Source of the DNA: Pseudomonadota bacterium
GTDB lineage: Bacteria; Pseudomonadota; Alphaproteobacteria; Rhizobiales; Rhizobiaceae
NCBI GenBank assembly: GCA_020161665.1
Contig: JAIUPA010000021.1
Coordinates: 16,605 to 80,604 of the forward strand
Direction of reading: 5' to 3'
Length of the DNA stretch: 64,000 bases
Shown here: positions 1 to 8,635 of the stretch, one piece after another
Numbering within the stretch: the first letter of the stretch is position 1
Layout: each line of letters opens with the position of its first letter
Program-made: the position numbers and the translations under genes
Notes under the pieces: generated by a model
Databases searched by the model: none
The model's input: only the letters and a program-made list of their open reading frames with translations
What the model was told of the DNA's origin: nothing

Positions 1-2560
1 TGATGCCTATTGGTCCCGCCCGACCGATGAAGTTTCCGCCGCGCTCAAAAGTCCGGCCGGGGGCCTGTCTTCCGACGAGGCGGCCCAACGCCTTGTCACC
101 GAAGGGCCGAACCGTATCGGCAAACAAGCAGGGGCGAGCGGCATCCGGATTTTCTTCCGGCAGTTCGAAAGCCCCCTCGTTCTGATCCTCATCTTCGCCT
201 CGGCGATCTCCGTCTTTGCCGGGGAAGGACAGGAAGCGGCGATCATCGGCTTCATCGTGCTGGCCAGTTGCGCATTGAGCTTTACGCAGGAATACGGGGC
301 TTCGCAGGCCATGCAGGCGCTTCGCGCCCGCATCTCGCAAAAAGCCAATGTGATGCGTGATGGCAAGGACCAGTCGATCGATGCGGAACAGGTGGTTCCC
401 GGCGATGTGGTGCAGCTTTCGGCGGGCGACCTCATTCCCGCCGATGGTCTCATTCTCGAAGCGCTTGATTTCAACGTGTCTGAAGCGGCCATGACCGGCG
501 AGACCTTCCCGGTGGTCAAGACCCCCGGCCCCTGCCCGGCGGATGCGCCCATAGCCAAACGCATGAACACCGTCTTTACCGGAACCTCGGTGCGCAGCGG
601 CACGGCAACGGTTCTCGCCGTCAAGACCGGCAATCGCACCGAATTTGCCCGCATTGCCGAATCTCTGGAGCGGGCCGCCCCCGAAACGGCCTTCAACATC
701 GGCATGCGCCGTTTCGGCTATCTGATGTCGCAGGTCATGCTGATCATCGTTCTGCTGGTGCTCGTCTTCAACGTGATGAACGGGCGACCGCTGACGGACT
801 CGCTGCTCTTTGCGCTGGCGCTCGCCGTTGGTCTGACGCCTGAACTCCTGCCCGCCATCATCAGCGTCACGCTGTCGCGCGGCGCGCGCACCCTTGCCGA
901 GAATGGCGTGATCGTGCGCCGCCTCGATGCCATCGAGAATCTGGGCAGCATGGATGTTTTATGCACCGACAAGACCGGCACGCTGACCGAAGGGGTCATC
1001 CACCTCGATGCGGCGGCCGATATCCGGGGCGAGGCTTCTGACACGGTTCTTCTTCTCGCCGGGTTGAATGCCCGCCTGCAGAAGGGCATCGCCAACCCGC
1101 TCGATGAGGCGATTGCCGCCAGCAAGGCCGGCGAACTCGATATTTCCGCCTATGAGAAAATCGATGAAGTGCCTTACGACTTCATCCGCAAGCGGCTTTC
1201 CATTGTTGTGCGCGACCAAGCCCGAGGCGAGGACGTGATCATCTGCAAGGGGGCCGTCGCCAATGTTCTGGAAACCTGCGCCAGCCTTCTTGATAACGGC
1301 AGGACCGTCGCGCTGGACGAGGCAGGCCGCGCCGATCTTGATCAGCGTTTCAAGGCGTGGAGCGAAAAGGGCTATCGGGTTCTGGGGCTGGCCACGGCAC
1401 GGCGCACGGCGCAGGAGCACTACAGCCGCGACGATGAAACGGGGCTTTCCTTTGCCGGCTTCCTGCTGTTCTTCGATCCGCCCAAGCCGGGGATCGAGAC
1501 GGCGCTGGCCGCCTTTCGCGCGCGCGGCATCGCGGTGAAGATCATTTCCGGCGACAACCGCTATGTGGCGCGCCATCTCGCCGATCAGGTGGGGCTTGCG
1601 GTCGAGGATATCGTGACCGGCGATGAACTCGATCAGATGACGGATGACGTGCTGTTTGCGCGGGCCGCCAAAGCAAGCCTCTTTGCCGAAATCGATCCCA
1701 ATCAAAAGGAGCGGATTATCCGGGCGCTGAAGCGTGGCGGTCGCACGGTCGGCTATCTGGGCGACGGTATCAATGACGCACCGGCGCTGCACGCCGCCGA
1801 TACCGGCATTTCGGTCGACAGCGCGGTGGATGTGGCGCGCGAGGCTGCCGACATTCTGCTCATGAAGCGCGATCTGGGCATCCTGATTTCCGGCGTTGAT
1901 GACGGGCGACGCACCTTCACCAATACGATGAAGTATGTGCAGATCACCACGAGCGCCAATTTCGGCAATATGATCAGCATGGCGATTGCATCGCTCTATC
2001 TGCCCTTCCTGCCGCTTTTGGCCAAGCAGATCCTGCTCAACAATTTCCTCTCGGATTTCCCGTCGCTGTCGATTGCGCGCGACAACACAGACCCCGAGGA
2101 CATTGCCCAGCCGAAGAAATGGGATATTGCCCATATCCGCCGCTTCATGGTGAGCTTTGGCCTTGTCAGTTCGCTCTTCGACTTCCTGACCTTTGGCTTC
2201 CTGCTTTACATCGTGGATGCCAACGAAACCCTGTTCCGTACCGGCTGGTTCGTGGAATCGGTGCTCACCCAGATTTTCATCGTCTTCGTGGTTCGAAGCC
2301 GCAAACATTTCTGGCAAAGCCGCCCGGGTCTGATGCTCATCTGCCTCAGCCCGATCGTGGCGGCCATTGCGCTCTATCTGCCCTATTCGCCGATGGCGGC
2401 CTGGCTCGGTTTCAGCCCGCTACCGCTCAAGGTTCTTGTTGGTCTTGCGGGGATCACACTTGCCTATCTGGTGGTAACGGAAACCACCAAGCAGCTGCTC
2501 TTCTCGCATTATGACAAGGCCCCACGCGCCAAACGGCACCGGCCCTTGATCCGTCTTTGA
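1..2560 (+). CDS. mgtA: Magnesium-translocating P-type ATPase (5' end missing)
   Basis: ATP-driven Mg2+ import pump of the inner membrane (P-type ATPase, MgtA/MgtB class). The reading frame is open from the first bases, so the N-terminus lies before the window; about 852 residues are visible. Seen in order: an N-terminal cation-ATPase segment, the first membrane pair, the actuator motif TGE (near base 500), the phosphorylation motif DKTGTLT (Asp codon near 968), the hinge motif GDGINDAPAL (near 1760), and a C-terminal block of hydrophobic helices with NNFLSDFPSLSIA, which resembles MgtA/MgtB rather than Ca2+ or heavy-metal pumps. The assignment to Mg2+ is by family resemblance; MgtA and MgtB cannot be separated here. 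It converges on hslO. Confidence 0.9.
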   Translation, partial: DAYWSRPTDEVSAALKSPAGGLSSDEAAQRLVTEGPNRIGKQAGASGIRIFFRQFESPLVLILIFASAISVFAGEGQEAAIIGFIVLASCALSFTQEYGASQAMQALRARISQKANVMRDGKDQSIDAEQVVPGDVVQLSAGDLIPADGLILEALDFNVSEAAMTGETFPVVKTPGPCPADAPIAKRMNTVFTGTSVRSGTATVLAVKTGNRTEFARIAESLERAAPETAFNIGMRRFGYLMSQVMLIIVLLVLVFNVMNGRPLTDSLLFALALAVGLTPELLPAIISVTLSRGARTLAENGVIVRRLDAIENLGSMDVLCTDKTGTLTEGVIHLDAAADIRGEASDTVLLLAGLNARLQKGIANPLDEAIAASKAGELDISAYEKIDEVPYDFIRKRLSIVVRDQARGEDVIICKGAVANVLETCASLLDNGRTVALDEAGRADLDQRFKAWSEKGYRVLGLATARRTAQEHYSRDDETGLSFAGFLLFFDPPKPGIETALAAFRARGIAVKIISGDNRYVARHLADQVGLAVEDIVTGDELDQMTDDVLFARAAKASLFAEIDPNQKERIIRALKRGGRTVGYLGDGINDAPALHAADTGISVDSAVDVAREAADILLMKRDLGILISGVDDGRRTFTNTMKYVQITTSANFGNMISMAIASLYLPFLPLLAKQILLNNFLSDFPSLSIARDNTDPEDIAQPKKWDIAHIRRFMVSFGLVSSLFDFLTFGFLLYIVDANETLFRTGWFVESVLTQIFIVFVVRSRKHFWQSRPGLMLICLSPIVAAIALYLPYSPMAAWLGFSPLPLKVLVGLAGITLAYLVVTETTKQLLFSHYDKAPRAKRHRPLIRL

Positions 2561-2566
2561 GGCATG

Positions 2567-2590
2567 AAAAAGGCCGGGGAAACCCCGGCC
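2567..2590 (-). terminator. Intrinsic terminator after the argD-argF-hslO operon
   Basis: A perfect 8-bp GC stem (GGCCGGGG / CCCCGGCC) with an AAA loop is followed on the minus strand by five T. It lies about 125 bases past the hslO stop and ends the minus-strand operon; it could also slow plus-strand transcription leaving mgtA. Confidence 0.75.
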
Positions 2591-2624
2591 TCACACGACG
2601 GATAAAGGTTGAAACCTCTTTTTT

Positions 2625-2702
2625 CGTCATGGTCGGGCTTGACCCGACCATCCATAAATCCCTGAAATTGATGGATCCTCGGGTCGAGCCCGAGGATGAC
2701 GG
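2625..2702. repeat. Pair of inverted REP-like palindromes
   Basis: Two related palindromic units face each other. The first (2625-2654) contains GGTCGGGCTTGACCCGACC and the second (2671-2702) contains CCTCGGGTCGAGCCCGAGG; they are flanked by CGTCAT and ATGACG respectively. The arrangement is like the paired REP/BIME elements dispersed between alphaproteobacterial genes. It sits between the convergent mgtA and hslO genes. No coding content. Confidence 0.7.
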
Positions 2703-2713
2703 AAGGGTGCGCC

Positions 2714-3703
2714 TTAACCCTGCAGGATCTCCGTTGCCTGATAGCGATAGACGGTGGAGCAGAACTCGCAGGTGAGAGACATCGTGCCATCATCGTCGAG
2801 GCTCGATTCAATCTCTTCCGCAGAAAAGCCCTTCAGCACACCCATCAGCTTATCGCGCGAGCAGGTGCAGCGGTCGAGGACCGCCTGTGCGGGGTAAATG
2901 CGCACGCCGCGCTCATGGAACAGACGATACAGCAGGCGCTCCGCACCAATCTGCGGATCGGTCAACTCGTCCATGTCGGCGGTTTCCACCAGCATACGCG
3001 CTTCCGTCCAGGAATCGTCGTCCTCATGCTCCTTCGCCTCATAGCCCTCACCGCCATGCAGGTCGGCCTGACGCATGCGCTCGGGCGCTTCCGGCAGGAA
3101 CTGGGCGATGATGCCGCCTGCACGCCAGCCGTGACGTGGTTTGCCGTCCGCGTCTCGATCCAGAAGCTCGGCGACGCCCAGACGAACGCGGGTCGGGATC
3201 TGTTCCGACTGGCGGAAGTAAACTCCGGCAATATCTTCCAGTGAGGAGCCATCGAGCGGCACAATGCCCTGATAGGGCTGCATGAAGGAGCCCTGATCGA
3301 TGGTGAGCGCCAGAATGCCTTCGCCCAGCAGTTCGGGCGGCGAGGTCTTGCCTGCTGCGACGGCTGCCGCCAGCGCCTCCTCATCGAAACGGGCATAGGC
3401 TCGCATGCGATCGGGGGAAGAGAAATCGGCCACCAGCAGATCAACCGGCCCATCGGAGCGGGTCTGGACCGTGAAGCGGCCATCAAATTTCAACGAGGTG
3501 CCGATCAGGGCCGTCAAAACGATGGCTTCAGCGAGAAGGCGCGCCACGGGTGCCGGATAGTTGTGACGCCCGAGAATGGCATCGAGAAGCGGGCCGACCT
3601 GAACGGCACGACCGCGCACATCAAGACCTTCCACCTGAAACGGCACGACATGGTCATCGCCCGCCAGCACCAGATCTTCCAGTTCAATTACATCACCGGC
3701 CAT
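2714..3703 (-). CDS. hslO: Hsp33 redox-regulated holdase chaperone
   Basis: Cytosolic chaperone that is activated when oxidation releases zinc from four cysteines and then holds unfolding proteins. The 329-residue product has the Hsp33 N-terminal fold (GDDHVVPFQVEGLDVRGRAV near the start) and the C-terminal redox switch, seen as CTC followed about 30 residues later by CEFC. Two ATG codons are adjacent at the start; AAGGAG lies 2 bases before the first and 5 before the second, so I take the second (3703); 3706 is possible. An open frame extends further upstream without a better ribosome site. It is the last gene of argD-argF-hslO, 186 bases after argF. Confidence 0.93.
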   Translation of the reverse strand: MAGDVIELEDLVLAGDDHVVPFQVEGLDVRGRAVQVGPLLDAILGRHNYPAPVARLLAEAIVLTALIGTSLKFDGRFTVQTRSDGPVDLLVADFSSPDRMRAYARFDEEALAAAVAAGKTSPPELLGEGILALTIDQGSFMQPYQGIVPLDGSSLEDIAGVYFRQSEQIPTRVRLGVAELLDRDADGKPRHGWRAGGIIAQFLPEAPERMRQADLHGGEGYEAKEHEDDDSWTEARMLVETADMDELTDPQIGAERLLYRLFHERGVRIYPAQAVLDRCTCSRDKLMGVLKGFSAEEIESSLDDDGTMSLTCEFCSTVYRYQATEILQG

Positions 3704-3889
3704 CATCACTCCTTGCGGTCCCATACACTCTTGTCGCATGGCGCGCTGACAGAACGGCGACATGGACACGAAAAGGCAACCGGCTTTCCAGAACGTCAAA
3801 AGCCAACGGCCCATCAGGCACCGTCGGCTTTGGTTCGCATTCAAATGGGGGGTGCGGGCCTGAAGGTCAAGACCGCACATCCCCGGATA

Positions 3890-4807
3890 TCAGATGGCGC
3901 CAAGGCACCAGGCCAGAACCGACTTCTGGGCATGCATGCGGTTTTCCGCCTCGTCGAAAACCACCGACTGCGGACCATCGATCACCGCATCGGTGACTTC
4001 CTCGCCGCGGTGGGCGGGCAGGCAGTGCATGAACAGCGCTTCGGGATTGGCAAGCTTCATCAGCTCTTCATTGACCTGGAACGGCTGGAACACGTTATGA
4101 CCGCGCGCCTTGTGCTCCTGGTTCATGGAAACCCAGGTGTCGGTGATGACGCAATCCGCCCCGGTCACGGCCTTTTCCGCCTCATGGCAGAGCATGATCT
4201 CGCCGCCATTGTTGCGGGCCCAGTTCATGAACTTGTCGTCCGGCTCGGAACCCAGCGGCGTTGCCATGTTCATGCGATAGCCGAAACGGGCCGAGCCTTC
4301 GACCAGCGAATGCAGCACGTTGTTGCCGTCGCCCGTCCAGGCCAGCGTCTTGCCCGCGATATTGCCGCGATGCTCCTCAAAGGTGAGGATATCGGCCATG
4401 ATCTGGCAGGGATGGGTGTCATCCGTCAGGCCGTTGATGACCGGAACCGTGGCGTGTTCGGCCAGTTCCAGAAGACGGGCATGGCTCGTGGTGCGGATCA
4501 TGATGGCATCGACATAGCGCGACAGAACGCGGGCCGTATCGGCAATGGTTTCGGCGCGGCCGAGCTGCATTTCCGTTCCCGACAGGAACAGCGTTTCGCC
4601 GCCCAGCTGGCGCATGCCGACATCGAAGGAAACGCGTGTACGGGTCGAAGGCTTCTCGAAGATCATCGCCAGAACCTTGCCAGCCAGCGGCTTGTCAGCG
4701 CGGCCTTCCTTCTGGGCGATCTTTCGGGTCTTGGCATCATCCATGATGGTGCGAAGTTCGCCAGCCGAGACGGCGGAAAGATCGAGAAAATGTTTCGGTG
4801 CAGCCAT
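3890..4807 (-). CDS. argF: Ornithine carbamoyltransferase
   Basis: Transfers the carbamoyl group of carbamoyl phosphate to ornithine, giving citrulline in arginine biosynthesis (cytosol). The 305-residue sequence has the carbamoyl-phosphate motif STRTR, the [11 protein letters not shown] segment and the ornithine-loop [11 protein letters not shown] near the C-terminus, so the active site looks intact. I start at ATG 4807 ([10 protein letters not shown]), with GGGGG about 8 bases upstream; a GTG five codons earlier is open but would place the ribosome site inside the gene. It begins 24 bases after argD stops, so the two are co-transcribed. Confidence 0.95.
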   Translation of the reverse strand: MAAPKHFLDLSAVSAGELRTIMDDAKTRKIAQKEGRADKPLAGKVLAMIFEKPSTRTRVSFDVGMRQLGGETLFLSGTEMQLGRAETIADTARVLSRYVDAIMIRTTSHARLLELAEHATVPVINGLTDDTHPCQIMADILTFEEHRGNIAGKTLAWTGDGNNVLHSLVEGSARFGYRMNMATPLGSEPDDKFMNWARNNGGEIMLCHEAEKAVTGADCVITDTWVSMNQEHKARGHNVFQPFQVNEELMKLANPEALFMHCLPAHRGEEVTDAVIDGPQSVVFDEAENRMHAQKSVLAWCLGAI

Positions 4808-4831
4808 TCCAGTAACCCCCACGCGCGCCGC

Positions 4832-6031
4832 TCAGGCGCTCTTCTTCTGCTTTTCAGCCTGCAGCTTTTCAGCCGCGCGTTCGATGCGCGCCAACCCCTC
4901 GCGCGCTTCCTCTGCCGTCACCGTCAGCGGCGGCAGAAGACGAACCACATTATCACCCGCCGGCACGGACAACAGATGCTCACTGCGCATGGCAGCCACC
5001 AGTTCCACGTTCGGCACGCGGGCCTTGATGCCGAGCATCAGTCCCTCACCGCGGATGGCCTCGATGATCTCCGGGTAGCTATCCTTCAGCCCCTCAAGGC
5101 CCTGACGGAACACCAGCGCCACGTCGTTGACATGCTGCAAGAAGCCATCTTCGAGGATGACATCGAGAACCGCATTACCAACGGCCATGGCCAGCGGATT
5201 GCCGCCATAGGTGGAGCCGTGCGTGCCCGGCTGCATGCCCGATGCGGCCTCGGCGGTGGCAAGGCAGGCGCCGAGCGGGAAGCCACCGCCAATGCCCTTG
5301 GCAACGGCCATGATATCCGGCGTGATGCCCGAATTTTCGTAAGCGAAGAACTTGCCGGTACGGCCAACGCCGCACTGGACTTCATCGAGTATCAGCAGGA
5401 TGCCGTTCTCATCGCAGATCTGGCGCAGTTCGCGCATGAATTCCTTCGTGGCCGGGCGCAGACCGCCCTCGCCCTGGACCGGCTCGATCAGAAGGGCGGC
5501 CGTTTCAGAGGTGATCGCCGCCTTCAGTGCGTCGACATCGCCAAACGGCACCTGATCGAAGCCCGGGGCCTTGGGACCAAAGCCTTCAAGGTATTTTTCC
5601 TGACCACCGGCGGCGATGGTCGCCAGCGTGCGGCCATGGAACGCGCCCTCGAACGTGATGATGTGGAAACGTTCCGGGTGGCCCTTGGAGAAATGATAGC
5701 GGCGCGCCGTCTTGATGGCGCATTCCAGCGCTTCCGCACCCGAATTGGCGAAGAAGACGCGGTCGGCAAAGGTGTTCTCGGCAAGGCGCTTCGAAAGCTG
5801 TTCCTGACCGGGCACTTCGTAAAGGTTGGAAAGATGCCAGACCTTGTCGGCCTGCGCCTTCAGCGCCGCGACAAGGTGGGGATGGCCGTGACCGAGGGCA
5901 TTGACGGCAACGCCCGCGGCGAAATCGAGATATCGCTCGCCGCTTTCCGTAAACAACCAGACGCCTTCGCCGCGCTCAAACCGGAGCGGGGCCCTGTTAT
6001 AGGTTTCATAAAGCGAGGCGGCCGTGGCCAT
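4832..6031 (-). CDS. argD: Acetylornithine aminotransferase
   Basis: PLP-dependent enzyme of arginine biosynthesis (N-acetylglutamate semialdehyde to N-acetylornithine), and often of lysine biosynthesis too. The 399-residue class-III aminotransferase shows [18 protein letters not shown], the PLP region [12 protein letters not shown] and the Schiff-base lysine in [15 protein letters not shown]. The start is ATG 6031 ([16 protein letters not shown]) with GGAGA 9 bases upstream; an upstream GTG (6091) would read through the leader terminator's T-tract edge and is unlikely. First gene of argD-argF-hslO. The leader 6092-6145 holds a terminator and a competing hairpin, so expression may be set by attenuation. 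Confidence 0.95.
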   Translation of the reverse strand: MATAASLYETYNRAPLRFERGEGVWLFTESGERYLDFAAGVAVNALGHGHPHLVAALKAQADKVWHLSNLYEVPGQEQLSKRLAENTFADRVFFANSGAEALECAIKTARRYHFSKGHPERFHIITFEGAFHGRTLATIAAGGQEKYLEGFGPKAPGFDQVPFGDVDALKAAITSETAALLIEPVQGEGGLRPATKEFMRELRQICDENGILLILDEVQCGVGRTGKFFAYENSGITPDIMAVAKGIGGGFPLGACLATAEAASGMQPGTHGSTYGGNPLAMAVGNAVLDVILEDGFLQHVNDVALVFRQGLEGLKDSYPEIIEAIRGEGLMLGIKARVPNVELVAAMRSEHLLSVPAGDNVVRLLPPLTVTAEEAREGLARIERAAEKLQAEKQKKSA

Positions 6032-6091
6032 GACGCGCAATCTCCATGCTCTTTCACGAGGCCCTGGGAAATGGCTGAACAGCCGGGCCAC

Positions 6092-6145
6092 AAAAAATCA
6101 AAAGCCGCCCCAAGGGCGGCGGGCGCAATATTCCCCTTTTGGGGA
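6092..6145 (-). promoter_or_regulatory. Candidate attenuator in the argD leader
   Basis: On the minus strand, a small hairpin (CCCC-AAAA-GGGG, 6132-6145) is followed by a terminator stem GCCGCCC / GGGCGGC (6104-6120, 3-base loop) and a T-rich tail TTTTGATTTTTT. Nothing on this strand needs termination here except the argD leader, 60 bases before its start. CCCCAA of the first hairpin is exactly complementary to TTGGGG of the terminator, so the two structures exclude each other. The layout is seen; regulation is inferred. Confidence 0.55.
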
Positions 6146-6278
6146 TGAGTGTCAAGAAAAGTGCTGAATTCCGGGGCTTTAATGCGCTTCCGATGCCGGA
6201 TTTCACGCCTCAAGCGTTCCGCATCACGCCAGCAGAATTATCACACCCCTGCACCAAGTTGGGGAAAACCAAGAAATC

Positions 6279-6428
6279 GATTCATCGCGATTCCGGGGAC
6301 TCTTGTCAGGGAGTCAGGCTCACACTAGGTTAATATTCAATGAATTGACTGCATGCGGCGGGACTTTTCACCAAAAGCCGAGTAACCAAGGTTGTCCGTG
6401 GTCTTTCCACGGCAATGGTGATGGATTC
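6279..6428. promoter_or_regulatory. GANTC (CcrM) site cluster in the gcrA/argD intergenic region
   Basis: Five GANTC sites occur upstream of gcrA: 6279-6283, 6289-6293, 6298-6302, 6311-6315 and 6424-6428, four of them within 37 bases. GANTC is the target of the cell-cycle methylase CcrM, and GcrA acts at promoters carrying methylated GANTC. A minus 35-like TTGACT (about 6345) lies between the cluster and the gene. Control of gcrA, and perhaps of divergent argD, by methylation state is inferred. Confidence 0.6.
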
Positions 6429-6460
6429 CGCCAGCAATGCGCGAATAGCGGAGAGGCGGC

Positions 6461-6985
6461 ATGAACTGGACAGACGAACGCGTCGAGAAGCTTAAAAGGC
6501 TCTGGTCCGAAGGCCTGAGCGCAAGCCAGATCGCGGCACAGCTGGGCGGCGTCAGCCGCAACGCTGTCATCGGCAAGGTGCATCGCCTTAGCCTTCCGGG
6601 CCGAGCGAAGGCTGGCGGCGGCACGAGTGCTGCGACCCGCCCGGCCAAGCGCCAGACGTCCGCGCCGCGCGCGCCGAACTACGCATCGCGCGTTGCCACC
6701 CGCACCGTGACGCGCGCCGTGGGTGCCACGATACTCAAGGAAGAGGTCGAAGTCGACGCAGCGGTCGAGACGGCCTACGTGCCCGCAAGCAATGTGGTGG
6801 TGCCGATTTCGCGCCGTCTGGCTCTGACGGAACTGACCGAGCGCACCTGCAAGTGGCCGGTTGGCGACCCGCTCAAGGACGACTTTCATTTCTGCGGTTG
6901 CGACGCCAACGAGGCCTCGCCCTACTGCAACTTCCATCGTCGCATGGCCTACCAGCCGGTGAACGAACGCCGTCGCATGCGCTGA
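6461..6985 (+). CDS. gcrA: GcrA cell-cycle regulator
   Basis: Alphaproteobacterial transcription factor that binds sigma70-RNA polymerase and activates promoters with CcrM-methylated GANTC sites, coupling DNA replication to transcription. The 174-residue protein begins MNWTDERVEKLKRLWSEG, followed by an HTH (SASQIAAQLGGVSRNAVIGK), a basic Ala/Arg-rich linker, and the conserved C-terminal part (TCKWPVGDP, FCGCDANEASPYCNFH) with its cysteines. Length and both ends fit the family. It is transcribed alone and followed by a strong terminator. Its upstream region carries the GANTC group at 6279-6428. Confidence 0.95.
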   Translation: MNWTDERVEKLKRLWSEGLSASQIAAQLGGVSRNAVIGKVHRLSLPGRAKAGGGTSAATRPAKRQTSAPRAPNYASRVATRTVTRAVGATILKEEVEVDAAVETAYVPASNVVVPISRRLALTELTERTCKWPVGDPLKDDFHFCGCDANEASPYCNFHRRMAYQPVNERRRMR

Positions 6986-7012
6986 TCGGCGAGCACAGGA
7001 TTCAAACAGAAA

Positions 7013-7037
7013 ACGGGCCTTTCGGCCCGTTTTTTTG
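7013..7037 (+). terminator. Intrinsic terminator after gcrA
   Basis: ACGGGCC / GGCCCGT stem with a TTTC loop, followed directly by seven T. It begins 27 bases past the gcrA stop. Confidence 0.9.
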
Positions 7038-7093
7038 TTTCTGCTATCAATGAGAAGCGCTAAAAGCGTGTCGCGACTTTCAGATCTGCTTCC

Positions 7094-7164
7094 ACTGCTT
7101 TAAGTCTTTGATTTTATGCATGTCGTTATCGCAAAACCGCTCAGCACTTTTGCGCGACATGCAT
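7094..7164. repeat. Dispersed rhizobial palindromic repeat, copy 1
   Basis: Nested palindrome: outer arms ATGCATGTCG (7116-7125) and CGACATGCAT (7155-7164), inner arms GCAAAA and TTTTGC around CCGCTCAGCAC. The core GCAAAACCGCTNNGCACTTTTGC recurs at 12352-12424 in this window. Short intergenic elements of this type are common in Rhizobiales genomes. The right arm touches the phoB stop codon. Confidence 0.65.
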
Positions 7165-7853
7165 TAAGCTTCCATGGAGTAGCCGGCACCGCGCACGGTC
7201 CGGATCACATCCTGCATGTTGGAGAAGTTGAGCGCCTTGCGCAGACGCCCCACATGCACGTCCACGGTGCGCTCATCGACATAAATGTCGTGGCCCCAGA
7301 CGCCATCCAGAAGCTGCGAGCGCGAAAACACGCGGCCTGGCGAGGCCATGAGGAATTCCAGCAGGCGAAACTCGGTCGGACCGAGGCGCACTTCGCGGGT
7401 CTTGCGGTGGACGCGATGCGTTTCGCGATCAAGCTCGATATCGCCGCAACGCAGGACCGTGGAGAGAACCTCCGGGCGAACACGCCGCAGCATGGCCTTG
7501 ACGCGGGCCATCAGTTCCGGCGTCGAGAAGGGCTTGACGACGTAATCATCCGCCCCGACGCTCAAGCCCCGGACGCGCTCGCTTTCCTCGCCGCGCGCCG
7601 TCAGCATGATGATCGGCAGGCGCTCGGTTTCGGCCCGGGCGCGCAGTCTGCGGCACAGTTCAATGCCGGAGACGCCGGGCAGCATCCAGTCGAGGATCAG
7701 AAGATCCGGCACGCGTTCCTGAAGGCGGATTTCCGCCTCGTCGCCCCGCATGACAGTCTCGACCTCATAGCCCTCGGATTCGAGATTGTAACGCAGAAGC
7801 ACACTCAGCGCCTCTTCATCCTCGACAACAGTAATCCTCGGCTGCATTGCCAT
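7164..7853 (-). CDS. phoB: Phosphate response regulator PhoB
   Basis: OmpR-family response regulator that is phosphorylated by PhoR at low phosphate and activates promoters with PHO boxes. The 229-residue protein has a receiver domain (acidic pair ED near residue 11, phospho-acceptor Asp55 in LLILDWMLPG, lysine in VVKPFS) and a C-terminal winged helix ending VDVHVGRLRKAL...VRGAGYSM. Last gene of the pst cluster, 15 bases after phoU, so it is likely co-transcribed and autoregulated through the PHO box before pstS. Confidence 0.96.
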   Translation of the reverse strand: MAMQPRITVVEDEEALSVLLRYNLESEGYEVETVMRGDEAEIRLQERVPDLLILDWMLPGVSGIELCRRLRARAETERLPIIMLTARGEESERVRGLSVGADDYVVKPFSTPELMARVKAMLRRVRPEVLSTVLRCGDIELDRETHRVHRKTREVRLGPTEFRLLEFLMASPGRVFSRSQLLDGVWGHDIYVDERTVDVHVGRLRKALNFSNMQDVIRTVRGAGYSMEA

Positions 7854-7868
7854 GTTTACACCGCCTGC

Positions 7869-8582
7869 TTACTTGACCCCGGCCACGACCGAGGTGGACA
7901 GATCATCCTTCGGACGCTCGCCTTCCGGCTGGTTGCCGGTGGCGATGTAGAAGATGGTCTCGGCGATGTTCGTGGCGTGGTCGCCGATACGCTCGATATT
8001 CTTGGCGCAGAAGAGAAGATGCGTGCAGGTGGTGATCGTGCGCGGATCTTCCATCATGTAGGTCAGAAGCTCGCGGAACAGCGAGGTGTAGACGCTATCG
8101 ATCTCGTCATCGCGCTCGCGAATGGCGGCAGCCTTTTCGGCCGAGCGGGTGGCGTACACGTCGAGCACATCGGCCAGCTGGTTCATGGCCAGTTCGCACA
8201 GATGCTCAAGACCACGGGCCAGCGGACGCGGCACGCCTGTATCGCGAACGGCGACCACGCGCTTGGCGGTGTTCTTGCCCAGATCGCCCACGCGCTCCAG
8301 ATCGGCGGCGATGCGGATGGCCCCCATGATTTCGCGCAGATCCGAGGCGACCGGCTGGCGCTTGGCAATGGTGAGGATGGCCTTGTCGTCGATTTCGCGT
8401 TCGGCGGCGTCGAGAATGGCGTCGTCGGAGATGACCTTCTGGGCCAGCGAGACATCGGCATTGATGAGGGCGCGAACAGACTCGCCCACCATCTGCTCGG
8501 CCAGACCGCCCATCTCGGAAATGCGGCGGCTCAGATATTTCAGTTCTTCATCGAAGGCGGTGATGATGTGGGACGAGGCCAT
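7869..8582 (-). CDS. phoU: Phosphate signalling protein PhoU
   Basis: Cytosolic adaptor that links the Pst transporter to PhoR and keeps the regulon off when phosphate is ample. The 237-residue helical protein has two PhoU repeats, each with a metal-binding type motif: EIMGAIRIAADLERVGDLGKN in the first and the ERIGDHATNIAE segment in the second. It lies between pstB (53 bases upstream) and phoB (15 bases downstream), the usual place. Confidence 0.96.
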   Translation of the reverse strand: MASSHIITAFDEELKYLSRRISEMGGLAEQMVGESVRALINADVSLAQKVISDDAILDAAEREIDDKAILTIAKRQPVASDLREIMGAIRIAADLERVGDLGKNTAKRVVAVRDTGVPRPLARGLEHLCELAMNQLADVLDVYATRSAEKAAAIRERDDEIDSVYTSLFRELLTYMMEDPRTITTCTHLLFCAKNIERIGDHATNIAETIFYIATGNQPEGERPKDDLSTSVVAGVK

Positions 8583-8635
8583 TCTTGAATCCTTGCAGGT
8601 CCGGAAAGCGTTGGGCTTCAGGCGAAGATCGGCGA

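Noticed and set aside
3563..6148. Long plus-strand open frame of 861 codons opposite argF and argD
   Set aside because: It is the antisense of two well-supported genes, has no ribosome site or recognisable domain, and is rich in His and Arg as expected of a GC-rich shadow frame.
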